NCBI GenBank assembly: GCA_026988235.1
Contig: JALSLQ010000070.1
Location: forward strand, 1-41,238
Direction of reading: 5' to 3'
DNA length: 41,238 nt
DNA from: Sulfurimonas sp.
GTDB lineage: Bacteria; Campylobacterota; Campylobacteria; Campylobacterales; Sulfurimonadaceae
Both the position numbers and the translations under genes were made by a program. The notes beneath the pieces were generated by a model. The model did no database searches, had not been told where the DNA came from, and saw only the letters and a list, made by a program, of their open reading frames with translations. This document shows, one piece after another, positions 31,209-39,659 of the stretch. How positions within the stretch are numbered: position 1 is the first letter of the stretch; the number at the start of each line of letters is the position of its first letter.

Positions 31209-32813
31209 CTAAATCTTTGCATTTGCTCTTTCTTGAGCGAACTCTTCATAAGAGCCTTTAAAGTCTATGATAGAGCCATCATGTTGGATTTCAATAATAC
31301 GATTTGCAAAGGCATCAAGTAACTCACGGTCATGTGATGCACAAATAACATTGCCTTTAAACTCGTGAAGTGCTTCACCTAGAGCTACAATAGCTTCAAG
31401 GTCAAGATGATTTGACGGCTCATCTAAAAGTAAAAAGTTACCATTTTCAAGCATCATTTTACTGAGCATCATTCTATGTTTTTCACCACCAGAAATGCTT
31501 ACAACAGATTTTTCTTGTTGTTCGCCATTAAAAAGCATACGCCCAAGACAGTTTCTAATCTCGGCTATTTCACGCTTAGGATCAAAGGCACGCAACCAGT
31601 CATAAAGTGTTCCTTCTCCTTCTATAATGTCCGCGGTATCTTGTGGAAAATATGAAGGTTCAATCGTTGCACCCCAATGTATTTCCTCTGCTGTTGGTTT
31701 CATCTCTTCTACAAGGATTTTCATAAGAGTCGTTTTACCCACACCATTTCCACCAATCAGAGCGATTTTTTCATTTGGTACCACTTTAAAGCTAATATCA
31801 TTGAGGACTTTGTTGTCACCATAGGCATGAGAAACATTTACAACATTAAGTGCTTCATCGCCCATTGTGCGTTTGGCTTTAAAAACTATGCTTGGGTCGC
31901 GTCTTGATGATGGTTTTATGTCTTCAATTTCTAATTTATCTAATTTTCTTTGACGAGAAGTTGCCTGTTTTGCTTTAGAAGCATTTGCACTAAATCGACG
32001 AACAAAAGCCTCTAATTCATCTTTTTCTTTAAGTTTTTTAGCATTATCAAGTTCCATCTGTTTTGCTAATACATTTGCAGCGATGTACCAGTCATCATAT
32101 GTACCGGTAAATTCACGAATTTTTTGATAATCAACATCAAGAATGTTGGTAACTACGGCGTTTAGGAAATGCCTATCGTGAGAAATTACAACCATAGTTC
32201 CTTGATGGCGTTGCAATTCGTTTTCTAGCCAAGTAATCGTTTCAATATCTTGGTTATTGGTTGGCTCATCGAGAAATAATACATCTGGTTTAGGGTATAA
32301 AACTTGGGCGAGTAAAACTTTGAATTTATCAGCACTATCGAGTGTGCTCATTAAGTTTTGATGTTCTTCAACAGGAATACCAACATTTTCTAAAATTTTA
32401 CCGATGTTTACATCATATTCGTATGTAGGGTCTTCTTCGACAGAAATTGTTTCAAGTTCAGCTAAACGGTTGTTTGTAGCATCATCTTCAAAGTCTCCAC
32501 TCATATAAAGTTCTTCTTTTTCTTTGATGGCATCATATAAACGCTTGTTGCCATAAAGAACAGCATCTGCAATGGTGAAATCTTCAAAAGCAAATTGATT
32601 TTGACCTAGAACACCGACCTTATTTGCTTTTGGGATGATAACTTCCCCTTCAAATTCATTAATCTGATCTGAGAGAATTTTTAAAAAAGTTGTTTTACCT
32701 GCGCCATTCGCACCGATGAGACCGTATCGTTTGTGACGGTCAAGCTTTAAGTTTATATCTTGAAATAGCACTCTATTTCCATAACGCATTGTTAAATTTT
32801 GTACTCTTACCAT
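31209..32813 (-). CDS. ABC-F family ATPase, YbiT-like
   Basis: A 534-residue soluble protein with two ATP-binding cassettes and no membrane domain, close to the length of E. coli YbiT. Cassette 1 has GANGAGKTTFLKIL and LFLDEPTNNQDIETI. The inter-domain linker includes FSANASKAKQATSRQRKLDK. Cassette 2 has GGNGVGKTTLMKIL, VSISGGEKHRMMLSKMML and LLLDEPSNHLDLEAI. ABC-F proteins act on the ribosome as translation factors or antibiotic-protection proteins; the YbiT subgroup is thought to relieve stalled translation. The Asn-Gln-Asp in the first Walker B extension (usually NLD) is a small deviation. No antibiotic-resistance subtype is indicated. Confidence 0.93.
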   Translation of the reverse strand: MVRVQNLTMRYGNRVLFQDINLKLDRHKRYGLIGANGAGKTTFLKILSDQINEFEGEVIIPKANKVGVLGQNQFAFEDFTIADAVLYGNKRLYDAIKEKEELYMSGDFEDDATNNRLAELETISVEEDPTYEYDVNIGKILENVGIPVEEHQNLMSTLDSADKFKVLLAQVLYPKPDVLFLDEPTNNQDIETITWLENELQRHQGTMVVISHDRHFLNAVVTNILDVDYQKIREFTGTYDDWYIAANVLAKQMELDNAKKLKEKDELEAFVRRFSANASKAKQATSRQRKLDKLEIEDIKPSSRRDPSIVFKAKRTMGDEALNVVNVSHAYGDNKVLNDISFKVVPNEKIALIGGNGVGKTTLMKILVEEMKPTAEEIHWGATIEPSYFPQDTADIIEGEGTLYDWLRAFDPKREIAEIRNCLGRMLFNGEQQEKSVVSISGGEKHRMMLSKMMLENGNFLLLDEPSNHLDLEAIVALGEALHEFKGNVICASHDRELLDAFANRIIEIQHDGSIIDFKGSYEEFAQERANAKI

Positions 32814-32843
32814 AATTTTTTAGCCTATATAATATTTTTCGCG

Positions 32844-32849
32844 ATTATA
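32844..32849 (-). promoter_or_regulatory. Putative -10 element for the ABC-F operon
   Basis: TATAAT on the minus strand 31 nt before the ABC-F start, in a short A/T-rich gap of 48 nt after the upstream gene's stop. Sequence match only. Confidence 0.4.
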
Positions 32850-32861
32850 TCGAAAATATGG

Positions 32862-34484
32862 TTAAAGAGCGCTAACTTTGTTTCTGCCACTTCCTTTTGA
32901 AATGTAGAGTGCTTCATCTACTCTTTTGAGTATTGTGGTAACTGTGTCATTTTCTTGAAACTCACTTACACCTATGCTTATAGTGATTTTTTGGACAATT
33001 TCAAATGGGTGTTCCTCTACTGATGTGCGAATTTTGTCTGCTAGAGCAAAAGCTTCGTCTTTAGATGTATTTGGTGCAAGAAGCATAAACTCTTCTCCTC
33101 CCCATCGTCCAAAACTGTCGGTATCACGGATATTTTGCATGATGATTCTACACAACTCTTGCAAAACATAGTCTCCTGCGTCATGTCCAAAAGTATCATT
33201 AACCTTTTTAAAGTGGTCAATGTCAAACATGACAAGTGAGAAAATTTCTTTGTATCTTTTGGCTCGTTTATACTCTTCTTCGAGTTTTAGATTTATTTTA
33301 TATCGGTTATAAACTCCTGTTAAGGCATCTTTCGTCGCTAAGTGTTTGAGTTCATTTTCTAGGGCTATGCGCTCTGTTATGTCGCGACTTGTTGAGACAA
33401 AGTATCGTATGTCATCGTGCTCTGTTTTGAGTGGTGAGATGATTTTTTCATCATAGTAAACAGTGCCATCTTTTTTCTTGTTGATAAAAATATTTTTATA
33501 GCTATAGCCATTTAAAATGGTCTGCCAAAGTTTTTTGTAAAATTCTTTCGTGTGTTTGCCTGATTTGAGAAGTTTTATGTTATTTCCTACAAGTTCTTCT
33601 TCTGTATATTGTGTATGTTTGAGTGTTGAGGGATTTACATAGATGATGTTTCCTTCAATGTCTGTTATCATTATCATCTCATTTGTTTGTTCTACTGCCT
33701 GAGAGAGGAGTTTTAAGCGTGCTTTTGTTTCTATGATATCACTTACATCTATCATATTTCCCGTTCCGGCATAACCGTCTTTATATGGCATAGTCGTTGC
33801 AGAGACTTTGACGGTTTTTATCTCTTTGTTTTTTGTTCTGAGTTTGACATTCGCGTAGGTAGCATCAACATTTTTGCCTTGCAATCTTTTTGCTGAAATT
33901 GCTTTAATTCTTTTGGCATCTTCTTCTTCAAGAATTTCCCATGGGTGCATAGCAAGGAGCTCTTTTTCGCTATAGCCTGTCAAATCACACAGTGCTTGGT
34001 TGACATAAACAAATGTATCTTGATAGATGAAGATACCACTCAAGCTAATGTGAGCAATGGTGCGAAACTTTTCTTCACTCTCTTGAAGGGCTTTTGCTGC
34101 TTTTCGATTTTGTAATCGTTCGACTAAAGCAGTGATTTTTTCATTGACTATGTCTAAATCAATCGGTTTTAAAATATAACCCTCAACATTGAGATTAATA
34201 GCCTCAAGGACAAATTCACTGTCACTATGCGCAGTCAGAAGGAGCACAAACTGTGAAGGATTTTCCTTTTTTATAGCACTGAGCATCTCCAGTCCACTCA
34301 TTTTTGGCATTTTTATGTCGGAGATGATGATGTCGGGCGTATGTTTTTTATAGAGTTCTAAACCCTCTTGACCATCTTGGGCTACATAAAGTTCTTTACA
34401 AAATCGCTGTAAAAAACGCGAGAGCATTGTTCTGACATTTTCTTCATCTTCTACATACAGTATAGTTATATTGTGTTTAGTCAT
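32862..34484 (-). CDS. Response regulator REC-PAS-PAS-GGDEF
   Basis: A 540-residue cytoplasmic protein. The receiver (1 to about 120) has the acidic pocket YVEDEE, phospho-acceptor Asp56 in ISDIKMPKMSG and Lys in ILKPID. Two PAS domains follow (about 138-255 and 258-380; SGIFIYQDTFVYVNQALCDL and MIMITDIEGNIIYVNPSTLK). The C-terminal GGDEF (about 385-540) is intact (GRWGGEEFML) with an inhibitory RxxD motif (RDTD). Phosphorylation by the neighbouring kinase probably controls c-di-GMP synthesis. The gene overlaps the kinase gene by 8 nt, which supports a cognate pair. Confidence 0.94.
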   Translation of the reverse strand: MTKHNITILYVEDEENVRTMLSRFLQRFCKELYVAQDGQEGLELYKKHTPDIIISDIKMPKMSGLEMLSAIKKENPSQFVLLLTAHSDSEFVLEAINLNVEGYILKPIDLDIVNEKITALVERLQNRKAAKALQESEEKFRTIAHISLSGIFIYQDTFVYVNQALCDLTGYSEKELLAMHPWEILEEEDAKRIKAISAKRLQGKNVDATYANVKLRTKNKEIKTVKVSATTMPYKDGYAGTGNMIDVSDIIETKARLKLLSQAVEQTNEMIMITDIEGNIIYVNPSTLKHTQYTEEELVGNNIKLLKSGKHTKEFYKKLWQTILNGYSYKNIFINKKKDGTVYYDEKIISPLKTEHDDIRYFVSTSRDITERIALENELKHLATKDALTGVYNRYKINLKLEEEYKRAKRYKEIFSLVMFDIDHFKKVNDTFGHDAGDYVLQELCRIIMQNIRDTDSFGRWGGEEFMLLAPNTSKDEAFALADKIRTSVEEHPFEIVQKITISIGVSEFQENDTVTTILKRVDEALYISKGSGRNKVSAL

Positions 34485-36429
34485 TAAAATCTATCCTAAA
34501 TTCTGCACCCTCTTTGGTGTTTGAGACATCAAGCTTTGCTTTGATGTTTTCTTCTATAATCATTTTTGACATGTAAAGTCCCATTCCTGTTCCTTTACCC
34601 TGTTCTTTTGTCGTAAAATAAGGTTCAAATACTCTCTTTATAACTTCTTTTGGAATGCCACCACCATTATCACGAACAATGACTGTATTGTCTTTTAAAA
34701 TTATTGTAATTTTAGCGTCATTTACATTTTTTTCTAATAAAATGTCTTTGGCATTGTTGATAAGATTTAAAATGACCTGTTGAAATTCATTTTTGTAGCC
34801 ATTTACTTCAAATCCATCTCCTATAACCTCTACAGAAATGTGATTGTTTACAAGTTGTGCTTTTTGAATAGAGAGTGTTTTTTCTATGGCATCTTTAACA
34901 TTAAAAATCTCTTTTGTTTTGTCAACTCTATAAAAATTTCTAAAATCATCTATGGTGTCGGACATAAATTTAATGACTTTTTTGGTTGATGCGATAAAGT
35001 CATTGAGATATTCCTCGGTTATGAGCCCATCTTCATAATCATATTTGAGATTTTGAATGGCGATGCCGATTTCGTTGAGTGGCTGTCTCCATTGGTGTGC
35101 TATGGCACCTATCATCTCTCCCATTGAAGCAAGCTTACTTTGTTGTTGGAGTGCTTCAAGCTGTTTGATGTTTTCGTTTGTTTTTTTCTTGATGATGCTT
35201 TCAAGGTTTTCATTGAGTTTATTGAGTTCTTGGGTGCGTTCTTCTACCTTTTCTTCTATTTGTTTTTTTGATTCATTAAGCTTGTGCATCATTGTTTTAA
35301 GTGAACGGGCAAGTTCACCAATCTCATCCGTAGCACCTAGTGTGTCAAATTTTATAAGCTCTTTATGCTCTCCTTGTGCAATCTCCTTGGCTGTTTTTGT
35401 AATCTGTGTGATTGGACTAATGAGATGATGCACAATATAAAGAGAAATAAGTGCGACAAAAAGAGAAATGAGTAAAACATAAAATATCGAAGAGTGTATA
35501 AAATCATTGTACTGTGCTTGTGAAAAAGTATTTTGACTGCTTAAGGCGACATAGATGAATTTTGTAGAGGTATAAAAAAGTTTCGTATAAGTAAAAAGCA
35601 AATCATCTGTGTAATAACTCGTTTTAGATAAATCAAAATCATGCATAAGTGTGTAGTTTGCATAGCCAAACTCATAACCAAAAATCTTCGTTCTTTGAGG
35701 ATTGTAAATATAGTAGCCTTTTTTATCGGCTATATAGATGTGTTTATGGGTGTTTTTTATTTGGTACTGTTCTAAAACAGTAAAAAGTTTGTCAACATTT
35801 GCATTGATGATTAAAATAGCAAAGAGTTTTCCTTTTATATAAATAGGCAGAGCCACCCGAACAGTAGGAGTGAGTGGATAACTGATTTGTCCATATTCTC
35901 TGTTGAGGTTAATGTCTGAAATATATACATCGCCATCTTTTTTTTCTTTGGCTTCAAGAAAATACTTCTTTTTTGATTTGTCTTGTAGTTCGTTTGGTTT
36001 ACGCAGATGTATGCCTCCTGCATCTTTATATGCTGCAATGAGTTCCTGTCCGTCATTTCGTAGAAGTCGAATGTTAAAATACGCTTTGTTATAAGAGAGC
36101 AGAGAAGTGAAATTATCTTGTAAGCTATTTGTTAGTGTTTGGAGTGTGTTGTTTGTTTTTGCATCATAATTGTATTTGTTTTCATAGGCTCTGTAAAATG
36201 CACGAAGTGTATCGGTTTTTGATAAGATATAGCCATCATATACTATTTTATTTATAGATGACTTGATACTTTTACTGTCTTCTTTAAGCTCAAAACAGAG
36301 ACTTGCAAGGCTGTTTTGTTTAAAATATTTCGTCATCAAATGAAATGATAAAAAAGAGACCATAGCAACAGCAATACTTGCCGTAATAAAAGTACCGATG
36401 GCAACTTTTGTAGAGAGACTAATTCTCAT
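34477..36429 (-). CDS. Membrane sensor histidine kinase (dCache-HAMP-HK)
   Basis: A 650-residue kinase. Membrane helices at about 10-32 and 312-335 enclose a large periplasmic region with dCache-like features (FKQNSLASLCFELKEDSKSI; PLTPTVRVALPIYIKGKLFA, IADKKGYYIYNP). A HAMP domain follows (HHLISPITQITKTAKEIAQG), then a coiled coil and a kinase core. The core has the H-box GAIAHQWRQPLNEIG (His about 444), the N-box NLINNAKDIL, VRDNGGGIP and PYFTTKEQGKGTGMGLY. The 'AHQWRQPLNEIG' H-box is of the HisKA type common in campylobacterotes. It overlaps the upstream repeat-protein gene by 11 nt and the regulator gene by 8 nt, so the three form a tight operon. Confidence 0.94.
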   Translation of the reverse strand: MRISLSTKVAIGTFITASIAVAMVSFLSFHLMTKYFKQNSLASLCFELKEDSKSIKSSINKIVYDGYILSKTDTLRAFYRAYENKYNYDAKTNNTLQTLTNSLQDNFTSLLSYNKAYFNIRLLRNDGQELIAAYKDAGGIHLRKPNELQDKSKKKYFLEAKEKKDGDVYISDINLNREYGQISYPLTPTVRVALPIYIKGKLFAILIINANVDKLFTVLEQYQIKNTHKHIYIADKKGYYIYNPQRTKIFGYEFGYANYTLMHDFDLSKTSYYTDDLLFTYTKLFYTSTKFIYVALSSQNTFSQAQYNDFIHSSIFYVLLISLFVALISLYIVHHLISPITQITKTAKEIAQGEHKELIKFDTLGATDEIGELARSLKTMMHKLNESKKQIEEKVEERTQELNKLNENLESIIKKKTNENIKQLEALQQQSKLASMGEMIGAIAHQWRQPLNEIGIAIQNLKYDYEDGLITEEYLNDFIASTKKVIKFMSDTIDDFRNFYRVDKTKEIFNVKDAIEKTLSIQKAQLVNNHISVEVIGDGFEVNGYKNEFQQVILNLINNAKDILLEKNVNDAKITIILKDNTVIVRDNGGGIPKEVIKRVFEPYFTTKEQGKGTGMGLYMSKMIIEENIKAKLDVSNTKEGAEFRIDFND

Positions 36430-38188
36430 AGCTACTGTCTTGTAAAATTTTATCTGCGAGTATATTTGTAGTTTCTATGATACTGTAAACATCAGAGGGA
36501 GTTTCTTCTTTAAACGTTTTATTTATTATAAGAGGTGAATGTTCAATATTATAGTAAATATGAAGTTCTGAGACCGTACCGCTAATAATGCGTAAAGCGT
36601 TATAAACAGAGTTTGGAGTAATCTCTTTATCTTGAGGTATCGTGATAGAAACGGACTGTAAATCACCTCGTTTTTTAATCATTTCAAGTCTGTTCATAAG
36701 TGCTAAACTTTGGGCAAAAACATCTTTTGGTGATTTTGTAGTATGGTGCTTTTCTTTTACATGTAAGGTCTTTTGTGTAAGGGCTTTTGCTAATACATTT
36801 ACATTGTATTTAATCTTGAGGGCAAGGGCATAAGTTTCATTTGGCGTGTATTGTTGGTTGAGAATTGTATCAAATTCATAGGAGAGCTTCCACAAGTTAT
36901 GATATACATCCGAGGGTGTTTTATCCTGATACTCTTTTTTATCTAAGTAGTCTCTATATGCTAAAAGATGGTAGTTAAATCGTTTAGAATTATACAAGAG
37001 GTTAATCTCATCATCAAGTCGTAAAATAAGTTCATAGACTTCACTTGGTGTGATTTTTGTATTGGGTGCTGCTGGGATTTGTGAAGGATAAAAACCATTA
37101 AGTAGTTTAAGTTTTTGAATTTTTTCTAAGTCTTCAAGTCCTTTGACATAGACATAAATAGGTTGTAAACCATAAACAAAAGGTGCTTTTTTCGCTTTGA
37201 GTTTTATACCGCTTTTGTCTTTAATAATAGCAATTTTATCTAAAATAAATTCACTCAAAGCATAAACATCATTTGGTGTTTTTATAAGTGAGTTTTGCGG
37301 GTATTGATTGAGTTTTTTTGTAAAATCAAAGCTTGGCAAGAGTGCTTTTGCATACTCAAGGTTTTGGACAACATCTGAGGGTGTTTTTCTGCTCTTTGGC
37401 TGTTCTGGTGGGAATGTTGCTTCAAGCCCGATTCTTCGTGTAATTCTATTAAGCTCTGCTTTGACCGTTTGAAGGGAATCATAAACTTCTGTTGGAGAGA
37501 TGACTTTTTGTTTGATTTTTGGAACAGGAATAGGTTTCATCCAAAGCTTTTTTTCATCTTGATTGATTTTCTTTAAAAGTGATATAGAGGCATATAGTGC
37601 ATGATTTGGATGAAGATTTGGTTTTTTTGTAGGAAGAGGAATTTTTACATATTCTCTTTGTGATTTTCGTAAAAATTTAATCATATCTACAATTTGTTGT
37701 GATTGCATATAAACATCTGTCGGAGTAAATCCTTGCCCGATGAGGGCATCAAAGCCCAAAGAGATTTCCCATAACTCTTTATATACGTCACTCGGTGTTT
37801 TATTTACATAACGTTTATAGTGAAATTTTTTATTTCTCTTTTTTAAAAGATAATGCACTTCCTCTTTGAGACGAACGACGTTGTTGTACACATCTTGCGG
37901 AGTAATTCTACGGGCAGGAACAGGAGGGACACTGATACGACCGTAATTATTGATTTCTCGATATTTGTTTACCTTACTCAGCACTTCTAATGTTTTTTGC
38001 AAAACATGACGCGGGAGTTTGTTATGCTGTCGTGGTACTTTTGGCAATGGTGCGTTTACTCCTTCTTGCATTCGTAAGGTAACAACCATCTGTTTAAGGA
38101 CTAAAGTTTGCGAGTAAACATCCGAAGGTGTTTTAACTCCGGCATAAGCAAGTATACTGAAAAGTAAAATAAGTGGTAAAAATTTCAT
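36419..38188 (-). CDS. Exported protein of about 16 'TPSDVY' repeats
   Basis: A 589-residue protein with a signal peptide (MKFLPLILLFSILAYAG), so it is periplasmic or secreted. The mature chain is a series of helical units, each opening with a variant of K/I-TPSDVY. I count 16: KTPSDVYSQ, LPRHVLQK, ITPQDVYNN, KTPSDVYKE, FTPTDVYMQ, LHPNHALYAS, ISPTEVYDS, KTPSDVVQN, KTPNDVYAL, LQPIYVYVK, ITPSEVYEL, KTPSDVYHN, YTPNETYAL, KSPKDVFAQ, ITPNSVYNA and ETPSDVYSI. Spacing varies from about 24 to 60 residues. There is a higher-order repeat: 'SDVYKELWEISLGFDALIGQ' is echoed by 'SDVYHNLWKLSYEFDTILNQ', each followed by another TP unit. I recognise no family. As first gene of an operon with a sensor kinase, it may be a ligand-binding or accessory sensor component (inference). 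Confidence 0.9.
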   Translation of the reverse strand: MKFLPLILLFSILAYAGVKTPSDVYSQTLVLKQMVVTLRMQEGVNAPLPKVPRQHNKLPRHVLQKTLEVLSKVNKYREINNYGRISVPPVPARRITPQDVYNNVVRLKEEVHYLLKKRNKKFHYKRYVNKTPSDVYKELWEISLGFDALIGQGFTPTDVYMQSQQIVDMIKFLRKSQREYVKIPLPTKKPNLHPNHALYASISLLKKINQDEKKLWMKPIPVPKIKQKVISPTEVYDSLQTVKAELNRITRRIGLEATFPPEQPKSRKTPSDVVQNLEYAKALLPSFDFTKKLNQYPQNSLIKTPNDVYALSEFILDKIAIIKDKSGIKLKAKKAPFVYGLQPIYVYVKGLEDLEKIQKLKLLNGFYPSQIPAAPNTKITPSEVYELILRLDDEINLLYNSKRFNYHLLAYRDYLDKKEYQDKTPSDVYHNLWKLSYEFDTILNQQYTPNETYALALKIKYNVNVLAKALTQKTLHVKEKHHTTKSPKDVFAQSLALMNRLEMIKKRGDLQSVSITIPQDKEITPNSVYNALRIISGTVSELHIYYNIEHSPLIINKTFKEETPSDVYSIIETTNILADKILQDSSYEN

Positions 38189-38208
38189 AAGAGCCTTTCG
38201 TTTTTTTT

Positions 38209-38214
38209 ATTATA
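38209..38214 (-). promoter_or_regulatory. Putative -10 element for the TPSDVY operon
   Basis: TATAAT on the minus strand about 21 nt upstream of the start codon, followed by an A-rich leader and an AAAGG ribosome-binding site. It lies between the coding start and the repeat cluster. Sequence match only. Confidence 0.4.
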
Positions 38215-38251
38215 AAATAGAAAGCTTGTACTCTTTCTTAAATGCAAAAAT

Positions 38252-38492
38252 AGTCGGCACTAAAGTACCGATTCCATTAAGTTAAGCAACTTTTTCGGAA
38301 CCCGGACTTTAGTCCTATTTCCATGAAGTTAAGTAGCTTTTTTGGAACCCGGACTTTAGTCCGGGCTGAGAGTGGCGTCAAAGTTGTAACAGCCGGCACT
38401 AAAGTACCGGTTCCATGAGGTAAATGGTTTTGGAACCCAGACTTTCAGACGCTAAAGCATGACTCTTTGGAACGCGGACTTTAGTCCGGGCT
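38252..38492 (+). repeat. Cluster of structured elements in a divergent intergenic region
   Basis: Contents in order: a half unit (38252-38275); CCATTAAGTTAAG (38274-38286); a half unit GGAACCCGGACTTTAGTCC (38297-38315); a CCATGAAGTTAAG variant; a complete 71-bp unit (38344-38414); and two further half units beginning near 38432 and 38469. The cluster fills the 359-nt gap between the TPSDVY gene and the GNAT gene, which are divergent. Apart from promoter-like A/T-rich ends, I see nothing else in the gap. Confidence 0.9.
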
Positions 38493-38547
38493 TTGTGTCT
38501 TGAAAACTTCAAACCTGTGCTTTACTTCTTTTTTGTTACAATATGCT

Positions 38548-38913
38548 ATGCAAATAAGAGAAATGACACTAAAAGAACTCTACACTGTTTATGATGTAGT
38601 AAAACAGCTCCATCGTGATTTGAGCTATGATGAATTTGAAGACCTTATATATGATATGCGTCACATGGAGTATAAAATGTTCGGTATTTTAGAACGCGGT
38701 GAATTAGTATGTTATGCAGGTGTAGCGGTACAAACGAATTTGTACCACAAAAGACATCTCTATGTTTTTGATTTGGTCACAGATGAAAAACATCGTGAAA
38801 AAGGCTACGCCAAAATGATGCTAGAATATTTGCATGATTATGCAAAAACAGCCGCTTGTGAAAATCTTGTGCTTTCATCAGACTTACAAGAACATGGCAA
38901 TAGCCGGCACTGA
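38548..38913 (+). CDS. GNAT acetyltransferase, C-terminally truncated by a repeat
   Basis: A 121-residue GNAT-fold protein from ATG 38548; an upstream in-frame ATG (38500) lies close to the repeat and gives an unlikely N-terminus. Visible are KELYTVYDVVKQLHRDLSYD, YKMFGILERGELVCYAGVAV, YVFDLVTDEKHREKGYAKMM (acetyl-CoA binding motif A, here EKHREKGYAK) and CENLVLSSDLQ. The usual final segment after 'LSS' ('..AHRFYEK.GF') is missing. The frame instead ends within the structured element starting near 38902 (EHGNSRH, stop). About 25 residues are lost, so activity is doubtful. No remnant of the tail is seen beyond the repeat. Confidence 0.75.
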   Translation: MQIREMTLKELYTVYDVVKQLHRDLSYDEFEDLIYDMRHMEYKMFGILERGELVCYAGVAVQTNLYHKRHLYVFDLVTDEKHREKGYAKMMLEYLHDYAKTAACENLVLSSDLQEHGNSRH

Positions 38914-39074
38914 AGTACCGGTTCCAAAACATTTCACAACGCGGACTTTAGTCCCAATGCCATTAAGTTAAGAAAATTAATGCTTTCTCGGAAGCCTCTC
39001 TTTGTTGGAACCCATCCTTTAGGGTGGGCTGAGAGTAGCAAGAAAGTAATAGCCGGCACTGAAGTACTGGTTCC
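38902..39074 (+). repeat. Structured element cluster between convergent genes
   Basis: A half unit (38902-38925), a degraded arm GCGGACTTTAGTCC (38941-38954), CAATGCCATTAAGTTAAG (38955-38972, identical to the terminal repeat at 25907), and a 68-bp unit 39007-39074. That unit's first hairpin is CCCATCCTTTAGGGTGGG instead of CCCGGACTTTAGTCCGGG: both arms changed, pairing kept. The cluster fills the gap between the truncated GNAT gene and the SEC-C gene. Confidence 0.9.
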
Positions 39075-39083
39075 AAGAATCAA

Positions 39084-39437
39084 TTAACTCTTTTTTATAC
39101 AACACTTTTTGTATTTTTTCCCACTTCCGCAGGGACAGCTTGCATTACGCTCTATTTTCGTGTTGTAGAGTTCTCCGTCTTTATATTTCCAAATGCCATT
39201 ATCTTGTATAAAAGTGCTTTTTTCATGCAATACATGTAAGGTGTCATGCTCTTTGTAATAGGCTTTAAACTCTACCGTGTCATGCGTTACATGTAACACA
39301 TCAAGCTTGAGCCACTCTAATACAGGGGCTTGTTCTAATTCTGCAACAGTTTGAGAAACAGAGGTTTTGGCTAAATATACCCACTCTTTTTTTACAAATG
39401 CTTCATATCTGCTTATCATCAACTCTTTTGGTGTCAT
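39084..39437 (-). CDS. YchJ-like protein with C-terminal SEC-C motif
   Basis: A 117-residue protein. About 1-90 match the NTF2-like middle domain of YchJ proteins (MTPKELMISRYEAFVKKEWV; VEFKAYYKEHDTLHVLHEKS; GIWKYKDGEL). The C-terminus is a zinc-binding SEC-C motif, CPCGSGKKYKKCC. E. coli YchJ usually carries SEC-C motifs at both ends; the N-terminal one is absent here, and the ATG is well placed, so this looks like a natural short form. The SEC-C motif binds zinc and, in SecA, SecB or ribosomes. The role of this protein is unknown. Confidence 0.88.
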   Translation of the reverse strand: MTPKELMISRYEAFVKKEWVYLAKTSVSQTVAELEQAPVLEWLKLDVLHVTHDTVEFKAYYKEHDTLHVLHEKSTFIQDNGIWKYKDGELYNTKIERNASCPCGSGKKYKKCCIKKS

Positions 39438-39460
39438 AAATGTTCCGTTTTTTAGATAGA

Positions 39461-39466
39461 ATTATA
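39461..39466 (-). promoter_or_regulatory. Putative -10 element for the SEC-C gene
   Basis: TATAAT on the minus strand 24 nt before the start codon, between the gene and the next repeat cluster. Sequence match only. Confidence 0.4.
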
Positions 39467-39513
39467 CTGTAAATCAAAATTATAAGGCTTTAAAAAAGCC
39501 GGTAAAGTGTTTC

Positions 39514-39630
39514 GGAACCCGTACTTTAGTGCGGGCTGAGCGTGGCAGGGAGGTTGCAACAGCCGGCACTGAAGTAGCGGTTCCAAAGAGCTGCTTAACT
39601 TAATGGAAGTAGGACTTTAGTCCGGGCTGA
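39514..39630 (+). repeat. Structured element plus inverted terminal motif upstream of pta
   Basis: A full 71-bp unit (39514-39584) is followed by CTTAACTTAATGG (39594-39606), the reverse complement of the terminal motif. A half unit GGACTTTAGTCCGGGCTGA (39612-39630) comes next. It lies between divergent genes and ends 30 nt before the pta start. Confidence 0.9.
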
Positions 39631-39659
39631 ATTGCAGTAAAGTTAAAAAGGTCTAAAAA

